Shown piece by piece: positions 36,829 to 45,190 of a DNA stretch of 64,000 nucleotides. A program made the position numbers and the translations under genes. Numbering within the stretch: the stretch's first letter is position 1; every line of letters starts with the position of its first letter. The notes under the pieces are model-generated. The model did not search any database and was not told where the DNA came from. It saw only the letters and a list, made by a program, of their open reading frames with translations. Source of the stretch: Virgibacillus proomii (lineage in GTDB: Bacteria > Bacillota > Bacilli > Bacillales > Amphibacillaceae); contig NZ_FUFN01000009.1 of NCBI RefSeq assembly GCF_900162615.1, positions 45,176 through 109,175 of the forward strand. Direction: 5' to 3'.

Positions 36829-38703
36829 TTATTCCTCTGCAAGTAAAGAAAGTTCTTCCCATCTGTCTATCTTTTCATTTAATGTTTTCTCTATTTCTTG
36901 CTGTTCTTGATACAATTGCTGTACTTTTTCAGAGTCACTTCCGGCATTAATAATTTCTTCTTGAATAGCTGCTAGCTTTTCTTCTAAAGCAGTGATATCA
37001 TCTTCTATTTCATCCCATTCTTTCTTATCTAAATAGGACATTTTTTTCTTTTGCTTGTTTAGAATAGGTTTTTCCGGCTCTTTACTTGGCTGTTTTGCGG
37101 CTTGATCATTTGTTTGTATTTGTTGTTTTAAAAAATCTGTATAGTTGCCGTGATACGAAGTAACTGAATCGTTACTGGTAAATACAAGCAAACGATCCAC
37201 AACCCGATCAAGAAAATAACGATCATGGGATACGCAAACTACTACCCCAGGAAATTCATCTAAATATTCTTCTAATACACTTAATGTTTGAGTATCTAAA
37301 TCATTGGTAGGTTCATCAAGCAACAGCACATTCGGCTCTTTCATCAATATTTTCAATAAATACAAGCGACGTTTTTCTCCGCCGGACAATCTATGGATAT
37401 ACGTCCATTGTTGTTTTCGTGAAAACAGAAAGTGTTCCAGCATTTGCTCTGCGGTGATTACCGAACCGTCCTTTGTATGAATCACCTCAGCCACTTTTTT
37501 AATGTAATCAATGACACGTAAGTCTCCGTCCAGCTCCTCATCACCTTGTGTATAGTAGCCAATTTTGACCGTATCACCAATAATTACCTCGCCTTGATCC
37601 GGCGATATGCGCCCAGCTATCATATGAAGTAAAGTAGTTTTACCTGCACCGTTTGGACCTACAATCCCCAGCCGATCACCTGGAATCAGCAATTGATTCA
37701 TGTTGGCTAAGATTTTCTTTTCTCCAAATGATTTACTCACTTCTTTTAATTCAATTACTTTTTTCCCTAATCGCGTAAAACCTACAGGTACATGAATCGT
37801 TTCTTGCTTTATTTGAAAAGTCTGCTCTTGCATGTTATGTACACGTTCAATCCTGGCCTTTTGCTTCGTAGAACGAGCCCTTGCTCCACGTTTTAGCCAA
37901 GCAAGCTCTCGGCGTAATGCATTTTGATGTTTTATTTCATAGTTTCTTTGTAATTGTTCACGTTCTGCTTTTTTCTCTAAAAACACTTCATAATTTCCTT
38001 CATACGTATAAAGATTACCATCATGCAATTCGATGATCCGATTTGTTACACGATTTAAAAAATAACGATCATGGGTAACAAGTAATAACGACCCCCGATA
38101 CATCTCTAAGTATTTCTCCAGCCATTCAATGGATTCATGATCCAAATGGTTAGTTGGCTCATCTAATATTAGTAAGTCCGCCGGCTGGACTAAAGCCTTA
38201 GCAAGAGCTACTCGCTTCTTTTGTCCTCCAGAAAGCAGTGCAATCTGTTTATTAAAATTGGTAATTCCCAACTTAGTTAGAATTGTTTTTGCGTTTGTAT
38301 TTGCTTCCCAAGCATCGAGTTCATCCATCTTTTGCTGGATATTCAATAAGTCTGTTTGCGCTTTTTCGTTGGTTGCATCCAGTTGTAATCGTAATAAAGC
38401 TCGTTCATATGCACGCATCACTTGCATCATCGGTGAATCACCATAATATAATTGCTCCATCACTGTCAGACTTGAGTCCAAATCAGGATCTTGAGCTAAA
38501 TATTCAATTTGATAATCTTTAGGATGCTCCATTTTCCCTTCATCAGCAGGTTCTATTCCGGCAATGATTTTTAGAAGCGTCGATTTTCCAGTACCATTTA
38601 CTCCAATTAGTCCAATCCGTTCTCGTCCAGCTATATGTAAAGAGATAGAATGAAAAAGTGTTTTATCACCATATGTCTTCGTTATATTTTCTATTGTCAG
38701 CAT
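36829..38703 (-). CDS. ABC-F family ATPase (Uup/YfmR type)
   Basis: A 624-residue soluble protein with two ABC domains and no membrane part. First Walker A GVNGTGKST near 34, signature LSGGQKKRVALA near 159, Walker B LLILDEPTNHLDHESIEWLE near 182; second GPNGAGKTT near 349, LSGGEKRRLYLL and VLLLDEPTNDLDTQTLSVLE. A linker lies between, and a C-terminal coiled coil (DEIEDDITALEEKLAAIQEE) is typical of Uup/YfmR. Such proteins act on stalled ribosomes. Resistance-type ABC-F proteins are less likely given this tail. Confidence 0.92.
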   Translation of the reverse strand: MLTIENITKTYGDKTLFHSISLHIAGRERIGLIGVNGTGKSTLLKIIAGIEPADEGKMEHPKDYQIEYLAQDPDLDSSLTVMEQLYYGDSPMMQVMRAYERALLRLQLDATNEKAQTDLLNIQQKMDELDAWEANTNAKTILTKLGITNFNKQIALLSGGQKKRVALAKALVQPADLLILDEPTNHLDHESIEWLEKYLEMYRGSLLLVTHDRYFLNRVTNRIIELHDGNLYTYEGNYEVFLEKKAEREQLQRNYEIKHQNALRRELAWLKRGARARSTKQKARIERVHNMQEQTFQIKQETIHVPVGFTRLGKKVIELKEVSKSFGEKKILANMNQLLIPGDRLGIVGPNGAGKTTLLHMIAGRISPDQGEVIIGDTVKIGYYTQGDEELDGDLRVIDYIKKVAEVIHTKDGSVITAEQMLEHFLFSRKQQWTYIHRLSGGEKRRLYLLKILMKEPNVLLLDEPTNDLDTQTLSVLEEYLDEFPGVVVCVSHDRYFLDRVVDRLLVFTSNDSVTSYHGNYTDFLKQQIQTNDQAAKQPSKEPEKPILNKQKKKMSYLDKKEWDEIEDDITALEEKLAAIQEEIINAGSDSEKVQQLYQEQQEIEKTLNEKIDRWEELSLLAEE

Positions 38704-38715
38704 ATCTCATCATCC

Positions 38716-38889
38716 TTATTTTTTTCTATCCTTCCACCACTTTTTAATAATTAATACAATTAACAAAAGCATCCATGAGGTAACTAAGTAAAAAATCACT
38801 TTACCTCCTTCTGTCATATCAGAAAAGAAAAAAGCTAGTCCGGCCCATACTACAGTTATAAGTAGTAATTGCCCTAATAATACCTTCAT
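38716..38889 (-). CDS. small two-segment membrane protein (57 residues)
   Basis: ATG with GGGGGATTATTT before it. The product (MKVLLGQLLLITVVWAGLAF at the start, then VIFYLVTSWMLLLIVLII and a Lys/Trp-rich tail) has two membrane spans. It lies just upstream of the ABC-F gene, 12 bases away, and may be cotranscribed with it. Not a recognised family. Confidence 0.65.
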   Translation of the reverse strand: MKVLLGQLLLITVVWAGLAFFFSDMTEGGKVIFYLVTSWMLLLIVLIIKKWWKDRKK

Positions 38890-39256
38890 AAATAATCCCC
38901 CCGTGTAACTATAATACTATGAAACTTCATTTATGAGCGCTTTTTTTCTTCTTTTAAATATTAGCTGAACTAACTCATATTGATATATCCTGGCTAATTG
39001 CCACTTAATACTTTAAACAACGCTAGCCGCTTATATGTTATTATAAAAACAAAAGCGCAGGCGATCATTTAACGACATAACAAACTGGAGATCTCTATGA
39101 GGAGCAGATGTTCCTTATCATAGAAAGGAGATCGAAGTTTGCTAGTCACTCGAACACATAACTAGACACATAAAAATTCCACCAGCAAGGATATCGGTTC
39201 ATAGACAACAAAAACAGAAAGCCGTAATGTATACAGCTTTCTTTAAGTTTACAATC
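38890..39256. repeat. uninterrupted copy of the third dispersed repeat (about 39055-39170)
   Basis: AGCGCAGGCGATCATTTAAC, GACATAACAAACTGGAGATC on the left and GGAGATCGAAGTTTGCTAGT, CACTCGAACAC on the right are imperfect inverted ends about 100 bases apart. The same element at 59935-60300 is interrupted by the GTGAAACTT repeat. No gene is seen. Confidence 0.55.
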
Positions 39257-39721
39257 TTATATGTTACGAAGCAAATTAGCCATCTCTATGGCCGCAGTTG
39301 CTGCCTCAGCTCCTTTATTTCCAGCTTTTGTTCCTGCACGTTCAATTGCTTGTTCAATTGTTTCTGTTGTTAATATTCCAAAAATCACTGGTTTATTCGC
39401 TTGTAAAGCTACTTGAGATACACCCTTTGCTGCTTCATTACAAACATAATCAAAGTGAGGCGTTGCTCCTCGAATAACGGTTCCTAATGCAATAATCGCA
39501 TCATACTCCTTTTGTATCGCCATGTTTTTGGCAATTAATGGTATCTCATATGCACCGGGAACCCAAGCAACCGTTATAGCTTCATTTGCTACTCCATGCC
39601 TAATTAATGTATCCTCAGCCCCTTCCAACAGTTTTTTCGTGATAAATTCATTGAATCTAGCTACAACAATTCCAATCCGTAAATCAGTTCCTACTAAATT
39701 ACCTTGTAATACTTGACTCAT
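39257..39721 (-). CDS. ribH: 6,7-dimethyl-8-ribityllumazine synthase
   Basis: About 154 residues; joins the butanone phosphate made by RibB to the pyrimidine intermediate to form lumazine. Blocks IGIVVARFNEFIT, WVPGAYEIPLIAK near 58, IALGTVIRGATPHFDYVCNE near 84 (with the catalytic His) and FGILTTETIEQA are intact. I choose ATG at 39721, after GAGGGGCGTGGAATTA, over the in-frame 39739. The start overlaps the end of ribB by 23 bases. Confidence 0.95.
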   Translation of the reverse strand: MSQVLQGNLVGTDLRIGIVVARFNEFITKKLLEGAEDTLIRHGVANEAITVAWVPGAYEIPLIAKNMAIQKEYDAIIALGTVIRGATPHFDYVCNEAAKGVSQVALQANKPVIFGILTTETIEQAIERAGTKAGNKGAEAATAAIEMANLLRNI

Positions 39722-40334
39722 TAATTCCACGCCCCTCATTTATTTTTATCCGATCAATTAATTGCTCTACAGATATGATAATTAATCCAAATTGTTTAGC
39801 CATCTTTTTCAAATCTGGTAATCTTGCCATTGTCCCATCTGCTTTAATAATTTCACAAATTACCCCAGACGGAGTAGCTCCACACAATTTAGCAAGATCA
39901 ACAGAAGCTTCTGTATGTCCAGGTCTTACTAATACCCCTCCTTCTTTAGCAAGTAAAGGAAATACATGCCCCGGCTGATTAAAATCTTCTTTCGATGTGG
40001 AAGGGTCAACCATAGCACGAATCGTCTTCGCACGATCATATGCACTAATCCCTGTTGTTGTATTCTTGTAATCAACACTTACTGTAAATGCCGTTGCAAA
40101 CGGATCATTATTATTCGTAGTCATTAATGTTAATCCAATTCGTTTAGCTAATTCATTTTCAACAGATGTGCATACCAGTCCTCTACCATGAGTAATCATA
40201 AAATTAGTAATCTCTGGAGTAATCAAATCTGATAAAGCAACCAAATCTCCTTCATTTTCCCGATCTTCATCATCAACAACGATGATTGGCCTCCCCAATT
40301 TTAATTCTCGGATCGCTTCTTTGATTGTGTTCAA
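39699..40334 (-). CDS. ribB: 3,4-dihydroxy-2-butanone-4-phosphate synthase without the GTP cyclohydrolase II domain
   Basis: A 211-residue protein carrying the complete RibB domain: DDEDRENEGDLV near 21, THGRGLVC near 49, and RPGHTEASVDLAKL with GVICEI near 137-160. In Bacillus the gene is a ribBA fusion of about 400 residues; here the frame stops right after the domain linker (IISVEQLIDRIKIN), and the last residues overlap the ribH start. Length equals stand-alone RibB proteins, so the domain may still work; the RibA half has been deleted. Confidence 0.93.
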   Translation of the reverse strand: MNTIKEAIRELKLGRPIIVVDDEDRENEGDLVALSDLITPEITNFMITHGRGLVCTSVENELAKRIGLTLMTTNNNDPFATAFTVSVDYKNTTTGISAYDRAKTIRAMVDPSTSKEDFNQPGHVFPLLAKEGGVLVRPGHTEASVDLAKLCGATPSGVICEIIKADGTMARLPDLKKMAKQFGLIIISVEQLIDRIKINEGRGINESSITR

Positions 40335-40418
40335 CTGGTTTCCACTCCTTAACTAAGTATTTTTTATAACCATTTGTAGGGAATTTTGACTTGTAGCTTA
40401 TTCGTTAACTAAATTTAG

Positions 40419-41063
40419 TTAGCTGAACCCTTTATCCAATAAAAGTTTCCTTGTAATAGGTTCGTTGCCAACCGTACTCATAAGCAGTTTTTCCATATGC
40501 TTCATGAGCATATCGCATTCTATATTAACTTTATCTCCTTGTTTCTTTTCTCCCAATATCGTTGCCATTGCTGTATGGGGAATCAACGAAATCGTAAATA
40601 CATGATCTCTGATGTTAAATATAGTTAGACTAACTCCATCAACTGCAATGGAGCCCTTCTTTACGAGATATTTCATTAGTTCAACAGGAAATTCAATATC
40701 AAAATAGATAGCATTTTGTTCATATTGCCTACGTATAATTTTCCCTAAACCATCTACATGACCAGAGACAAAGTGTCCACCAAATCTAGCATTTGCAGCC
40801 ATAGCCCGTTCCAAATTAACATTCGAACTGACTTGAGCAAATTGTAACGAGGTCGCCTTCATTGTCTCCGGCATAACCTCCACGGAAAAACTACGCTTAT
40901 CCAATGACGTAACCGTTAAACATGTGCCATTTACAGCTATACTATCACCAACATGAACATCCTCTACTATCTTGTGTGACTTAATCTTCAATATGATTGC
41001 TTCTTTAGAAACTCGTTGTAGTGACAATATTTTTCCTTTTTCTTCAATAATTCCAGTAAACAT
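40419..41063 (-). CDS. ribE: riboflavin synthase alpha subunit
   Basis: A 214-residue enzyme made of two similar lumazine-binding barrels, the first starting MFTGIIEEKGKILSLQ and the second around GHVDGLGKIIRRQYEQNA. Motifs VGDSIAVNGTCLTVT and GSIAVDGVSLTIFN mark the two barrels. It dismutates two lumazines to riboflavin. Good GGAGGGCGAGT ribosome site. The usual first gene, ribD, is absent between it and the riboswitch. Confidence 0.95.
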   Translation of the reverse strand: MFTGIIEEKGKILSLQRVSKEAIILKIKSHKIVEDVHVGDSIAVNGTCLTVTSLDKRSFSVEVMPETMKATSLQFAQVSSNVNLERAMAANARFGGHFVSGHVDGLGKIIRRQYEQNAIYFDIEFPVELMKYLVKKGSIAVDGVSLTIFNIRDHVFTISLIPHTAMATILGEKKQGDKVNIECDMLMKHMEKLLMSTVGNEPITRKLLLDKGFS

Positions 41064-41129
41064 ACTCGCCCTCCTCTCTAAAAATAGTATTTTTGCTAAC
41101 GGGGTTTATTGCTTTATCGTACTTTTGCA

Positions 41130-41166
41130 CACACAAAAAGCCCCTAAATTTAACTTCAGGGGCTTA
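41130..41166 (-). terminator. rho-independent terminator just upstream of ribE
   Basis: On the minus strand AAGCCCCTGAAGTTAAATTT then AGGGGCTT forms a strong stem followed by TTTTTGTGTG. It ends about 70 bases before the ribE start, so transcripts from the FMN riboswitch would be cut here unless antitermination occurs. Confidence 0.8.
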
Positions 41167-41248
41167 ACGATTCGGGATTTAATCATGCATATTGGTGAGC
41201 TTACACTGTATGTGCAAAAGAAAATTGCTCAAAATAAAGCTATGTCTA

Positions 41249-41660
41249 CTAAGAAGTGCTTCCAACGGGACTTTCCTCATGATTAATTAACAATGAATTA
41301 CTCTCCCGTATTAAAAGAGAATACTCAAAAAGTTCAGTTTGGAATAGAGTTTTATTATAGAAGAATGCAGTACTATAAAATCTACTATTATAGTTTAAGT
41401 ATAAGTTAGTCTCCTGCTCCACAGACTTGGATTCAGTGAAAATTTCTTTATTGGCTAGTTTCCGGTGGATTATGTTTCTAACTATATACAAAGCGGTCCT
41501 CAAAACTCATTCCCTCGAATTTCGACTTGCAGGACGTACTAGTGTTCTTGTTTTAACAAGACAAGAAATGCCCAGTTAGAAATGTATCACGATTTTTCAA
41601 GAACACTTGAGACTTTAGCACGACCTTGGTCTTTGCAAACCTCTTTTTGAATACGTACTT
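41249..41660. repeat. inserted element with CTCAAAAAGTTC / CCTCTTTTTGA ends
   Basis: Roughly 41310-41650 is bounded by inverted TCAAAAAG and CTTTTTGA blocks like those at 31960 and 47973, and holds GACTTGCAGGACGTACTAGT and GCACGACCTTGGTCTTTGCA. The 84-codon minus-strand frame here (41249-41503) has no ribosome site or family likeness and I do not call it. The element separates the riboswitch from ribE. Confidence 0.4.
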
Positions 41661-41695
41661 AAAGAAAACACTTTACCTATAAAAAGCATAGACTC

Positions 41696-41809
41696 TTAGA
41701 TCTTTAGCTTGCAAACGGCTAGACAAATGCTCTTCCATTTAGCTAGTACATAGAAAAATATAATACTAGTCAATATACACAAAAATATTGCCGTTGCTGC
41801 ATATATCAT
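41696..41809 (-). CDS. small membrane peptide directly under the FMN riboswitch (37 residues)
   Basis: ATG follows the last riboswitch bases GGAGAAGGA, so its ribosome site would be part of the aptamer end. The peptide has one membrane span (IFLCILTSIIFFYVLAKW) and a Cys/Lys-rich tail. No family is recognised. It stands where ribD normally begins. It could be a real membrane peptide or chance. Confidence 0.35.
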   Translation of the reverse strand: MIYAATAIFLCILTSIIFFYVLAKWKSICLAVCKLKI

Positions 41810-41948
41810 TCCTTCTCCCATCCAGACTTTCACTGTCGGTTCCGGACTTACACCGGATCCACCGTTTGTTATATCAAACGGGTCACGGACTTAAAGCAAT
41901 TAGCTTGCTTCTTACCGTCGGTCGGGAATTTCACCCTGCCCCGAAGGA
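41810..41948 (-). ncRNA. FMN riboswitch (RFN element)
   Basis: Minus strand shows the conserved RFN blocks in order: TTCGGGGCAGGGTGAAATTC, CCGACCGACGGTAAG, a variable stem AAGCAAGCTAATTGCTT, GTCCGTGACCCGTTTG, GGATCCGGTGTAAGTCCGGA, CCGACAGTGAAAGTCTGGAT and GGGAGAAGGA. It senses FMN and represses riboflavin genes. The rib genes lie about 750 bases downstream, unusually far. Confidence 0.95.
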
Positions 41949-42102
41949 AATTTATATTTAGTTTTAGTTTGCAGTGATACTCTAACTCTAACATACCTTC
42001 ATATAAGGATTTACAAGAAATCCACTAAACTCTTAATATCCTAAGAAATCCTACCACTTATTTTTTCTTTTGTGATTATCTAGATAATATCAGTAACAAA
42101 AA

Positions 42103-42131
42103 TAAAAAGCAAGCTTGTTAATTTGCTTGCT
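42103..42131 (-). terminator. rho-independent terminator
   Basis: Minus-strand AGCAAGC and GCTTGCT flank AAATTAACAA and are followed by TTTTATTTTT; ends the excisionase-like remnant. Confidence 0.7.
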
Positions 42132-42283
42132 CTTGTTCACCGTCCAGCCATAAATAAAACGATTTCTTTGCAATTTTAATTAAACGGCCAACTTTTACGG
42201 TATGAAACGGTGGTTTTTCCAATAATTTATATACCTATACCTAAAATTTTCATAATATCTTTCGGATTTAGTACCTCTGACAT
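42118..42283 (-). pseudogene. excisionase-like small DNA-binding protein, frameshifted
   Basis: Starts MSEVLNPKDIMKILGIG after a good GAGGATGTCAA site, then hits a stop; in another frame it goes on YKLLEKPPFHTVKVGRLIKI and AKKSFYLWLDGEQEQAN. Joined, it is a MerR-like winged helix of the Xis family with a few codons missing in the recognition-helix region. No integrase gene accompanies it. Confidence 0.6.
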
Positions 42284-42388
42284 TTGACATCCTCCTCTTT
42301 TTTCTAAAATAGTTATAAAAAAAAGCAGACATTTTTGTCTACTCGTTCATCTATATTCTAAGGTAAAATAGTTAGGATTTTCTGTTAT

Positions 42389-42904
42389 TTAAACTGGTTT
42401 TCTACGTAATGTTCTAATTGAAATTTCATGTTCTCCTAACATCTCATATATTGACTTTTGATCTTCCAGAATAATTTTAACACTTTCATTCGTTTCCATT
42501 ACAGCACGTTTAATAAGATGATTCTCCTCTTTTACTTTCTCTATATCTGATTCAATCTTATCAAATCTTTTGTTTATATCATCAAATTGCTTGTTTACAT
42601 TATCAAATTGCTTGCTTATATTATCAAATTGCTTGTTTACATCATCAAATTGCCTGTTTACATTACCAAATTGCTTGTTTACATCATCAAATTGCCTGTT
42701 TACATTACCAAATTGCTTGTTTACATCATCAAATTGCTTGTTTACATCACCAAATTGCCTGTTTACATTACCAAATTGCTTGTTTACATCACCAAATTGC
42801 TTGTTTACATTATCAAAACGATTATTTACCTCTTTTTGAAAATCTAATTGACGCTGATTTATTTCAGCTAACAGCTTCATTACATTCTCTTCAAATTTTG
42901 ACAT
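42389..42904 (-). CDS. heptad-repeat coiled-coil protein
   Basis: A 171-residue soluble protein. Residues about 29-119 are thirteen 7-residue units of the form (Q/R)F(D/G)(D/N)(V/I)(N/S)(K/R), a perfect heptad with Phe and Val/Ile as core positions, expected to form a long rod. Flanks are ordinary coiled coil (FEENVMKLLAEINQRQLDFQ at the start; IESDIEKVKEENHLIKRAVM later). The repeat array resembles phage or chromosome-bound coiled-coil proteins with variable repeat numbers. Function unknown; it is the only intact gene within a decayed conjugative element. Confidence 0.75.
   Translation of the reverse strand: MSKFEENVMKLLAEINQRQLDFQKEVNNRFDNVNKQFGDVNKQFGNVNRQFGDVNKQFDDVNKQFGNVNRQFDDVNKQFGNVNRQFDDVNKQFDNISKQFDNVNKQFDDINKRFDKIESDIEKVKEENHLIKRAVMETNESVKIILEDQKSIYEMLGEHEISIRTLRRKPV
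42548..42820. repeat. 21-bp tandem repeat array within the coiled-coil gene
   Basis: Thirteen 21-base units; on the plus strand the core is ATCAAATTGCTTGTTTACAT with TATC, CATC or TACC variants. Units alternate in a longer pattern (FGNVNR after FDDVNK), showing past duplication of 42-base blocks. Confidence 0.85.
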
Positions 42905-42929
42905 TTTATATCAACTCCCATATTATTAA

Positions 42930-43364
42930 TCACAATTTATGACCCTTAGCCACATCAAAAACACCATTATTTTCCTCAAAATAATCTGGTTCTGTATCCA
43001 TTGAATCAAATTCTCGTGCACCAAAAGCAGACCCTAGCATATAAGAATTATCTTCTCAATGGTAACTATTTAACAAATCCCCATCCTCAAACTTATATAA
43101 ATATCTATTTTCTCCACCCAGCCCAACGAACCTCAATATCACCTTTTACAAGTTAATTTTATCTATTTCCCGTTCCATCTCTCTATATCTGTTACCACTC
43201 TTATATCATCAACACTTGGATTTTTAGAGCATGTCGAATGAAGAAATTCATCGTTTTCATAAGATATAAAATCCTCAATCGCTTATTCCTTCTACGTTTC
43301 CACATGATGCTAACACTAATAATAAAATTATTAGAAAACCCAATTTCAACATGTGTTTACGCAT
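42930..43364 (-). pseudogene. degraded lipoprotein gene
   Basis: Opens with a lipoprotein signal peptide (MRKHMLKLGFLIILLLVLAS then CGN; lipobox LASC) but stops after 29 codons. Coding text continues in other frames (IEDFISYENDEFLHSTCS; GGENRYLYKFEDGDLLNS; EDNSYMLGSAFGAREFDSMD) to a stop near 42930. At least three lesions. In ICEBs1 a lipoprotein gene (yddJ, exclusion) follows cwlT shortly downstream, which this position mirrors; homology itself is not shown. Confidence 0.55.
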
Positions 43365-43564
43365 TAGAATAATTATATAACCAATCATAGCACAGAACTA
43401 ATATTATATGAATAGCTTCTACTAATCCCCACTTTTCACTGCCAACATATCATCCGCAGGAGCAACTAAAGTCTATATCAACGTGAAAACTATCTTTACC
43501 AGTTTATAGGGTTTACGCTTCTCCCCAAGCCACTTGTTACAATAATTTCTATTAATGGTAACCG

Positions 43565-44225
43565 TTAATCACCATTAATATTAACAGGGGTAACAGAATC
43601 ATCTTGTTCCAAATATCGCATAACATGCCGAACATAATTAGTATCTTCATACCTTGACCATCCCCATTTTTTGAGACATCGTATTACTAAATTAATTTTC
43701 CATTTATTAGCTATATTTCCCTATTGTTATACTTGTTCACAGACCCAATAAATCCATGCCCCATATGTTAAGCCTGTAAGATAATGCCACATCACCGCCA
43801 GCATGTTCTAAAACTGTGAAAAGTATTTAACACCTTGTTCAATGGATTTTTCTGGATCAGTTAAAGCATTTCGTAAGTCAAGAGATTCAGAGTTTTGCAT
43901 AACATTCAAATATCTAACGCCCGATTCCTGCATACCCATTGTTATTACTACATCTACATGCTTTTCTATGCCATTTTTTTGGCATACTTTTGAAAATAGC
44001 TTTTGTACCTTGTCCCTAATAAAATCCCACCAAAACATAAACACCCGTAAGGTCTTCATTTTCCTCTTGTTTTAAAAAACCTCCAATCATATCACCACTT
44101 GTACTAGACATAAGTACAAAAAGAATACCCATATCAAATAACAATTGATAAATACATAGATTTTTATTTTCCATTTGACCATTTTTACAACAGGTATCTT
44201 TTCTAATTTAAACTTCATATTCATC
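43565..44225 (-). pseudogene. decayed CwlT-type conjugation lysozyme gene
   Basis: Remnant of the bifunctional wall hydrolase of Tn916/ICEBs1-like elements. Three frames are needed: a membrane start (MNMKFKLEKIPVVKMVKWK; then MGILFVLMSSTSGDMIGGFL), the lysozyme core (GIEKHVDVVITMGMQESG; NALTDPEKSIEQGVKYFSQF) and its end (GWSRYEDTNYVRHVMRYLEQ). The DPEKSIEQGVKYF and YVRHVMRYL blocks are those of CwlT. The NlpC/P60 half is lost. Not functional as written. Confidence 0.75.
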
Positions 44226-44242
44226 TCTCACCTCCATAAAAA

Positions 44243-44274
44243 TAAAAAAAGGAATGCCCATTAAGACATTCCTT
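44243..44274 (-). terminator. rho-independent terminator
   Basis: Minus strand AAGGAATG and CATTCCTT around TCTTAATGGG, followed by TTTTTTATTTT. Confidence 0.7.
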
Positions 44275-44276
44275 AA

Positions 44277-44340
44277 TATGCTCCCACCCTAAGGCAAAAC
44301 AGATTTTTATTTTTTAATCTGTCTACCTTAGGGAGCATAT
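44277..44340. other. long imperfect palindrome
   Basis: ATATGCTCCC-CCTAAGG-ACAGATT on the left pairs with AATCTGT-CCTTAGG-GAGCATAT on the right around an A/T-only loop. On the minus strand it sits directly before the terminator at 44243, giving a tandem hairpin like a transcription attenuator between conG and cwlT relics. Confidence 0.65.
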
Positions 44341-44394
44341 TATATATATCGCTCTTTTTTTCTTTCTTCTACATTAGATACATTCTTATTTCTA

Positions 44395-44620
44395 TAAATA
44401 AATTTGTAATAAACATAAATATCCCTTATGACGCTTAAATAAAAAGGTTGTCACCAGTTTCCCTAGCTTATTAAATCCACCCATAACAAAATATGGAATA
44501 AGACTCATGACAAATGCAAAAGGCAACACTAAAGCAATTAATAACGCTAAAAATTACAACACACCTAACAACAGAAACGGATTAGACAACATAATAACAA
44601 TAATAATCGTCAAAAGACTA
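44395..44620 (-). pseudogene. fragment of a ConG/Orf15-type conjugation membrane protein
   Basis: Frames on the minus strand encode hydrophobic text (SLLTIIIVIMLSNPFLLLGV; ALVLPFAFVMSLIPYFVMGG; FNKLGKLVTTFLFK) with stops between. Position directly upstream of the cwlT relic and the membrane character fit the last part of ConG. Weak on sequence alone. Confidence 0.4.
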
Positions 44621-45190
44621 GTCCCGACTGTTTAAATGCACCACGCGAAGCAACTTAAATAATGACATAACTGATTAAAACGATTAAATGATTGACTAAA
44701 ATGTGGTTCCAATGTATAATGAACCAAAGTTTCCCTAAGTAAATATAATTAACCAAAACAAAAAAAGTGGTGAATGTGCCAATTATCGGCTTTTCTTCGC
44801 TGTTTGTATCTTATTATTTGGCAGAATATTTTTTCATTCCTTTCCTAAAAAATGATGCTGTCATTATTCTTGTATTGCGTTATGATGGATTTATAGGAAT
44901 TAACATACTATCTCACTCATTATTATTTAGGTAAACTTTTGGGCTTGGGCCTAGATTATAGGGCTTCCGTTATTAAGGCTTTTCACTTTATTTCATTCGT
45001 ATTCGAGGCTTTTCTTTAAGCCTATAAAAAAGCATGAATCACTCAAATAGATTTGAAAAATAAACCAAAATTTCAAAAATGATTCGAAACGAATAAGGGA
45101 TGTTTTTATTAATGTAAATGCTGTGAAATTACTGTTATTGCTTACACACAAAATATAAGATAACATTCAACTATTGTATATTTTTACATT
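44621..45190. other. gene-free region
   Basis: No gene is convincing. AT-rich sequence with a small hairpin GAGGCTTTTCTTTAAGCCT near 45005; presumably the decayed edge of the mobile element and the downstream flank of the hemAT-like gene. Confidence 0.35.

Noticed and set aside
41249..41503. 84-codon minus-strand frame between the riboswitch and ribE, considered as a ribD remnant
   Set aside because: No deaminase zinc motif (HAE, PCxxC) or reductase block is present in any frame there; it lies in an inserted element.
42548..42820. CRISPR array
   Set aside because: The 21-base units are contiguous, have no unique spacers and are in frame within a protein gene.
42570..42847. Long plus-strand frames of 86-89 codons across the 21-bp array
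   Set aside because: They are antisense shadows produced by the 21-base period of the heptad repeats and have no ribosome sites.
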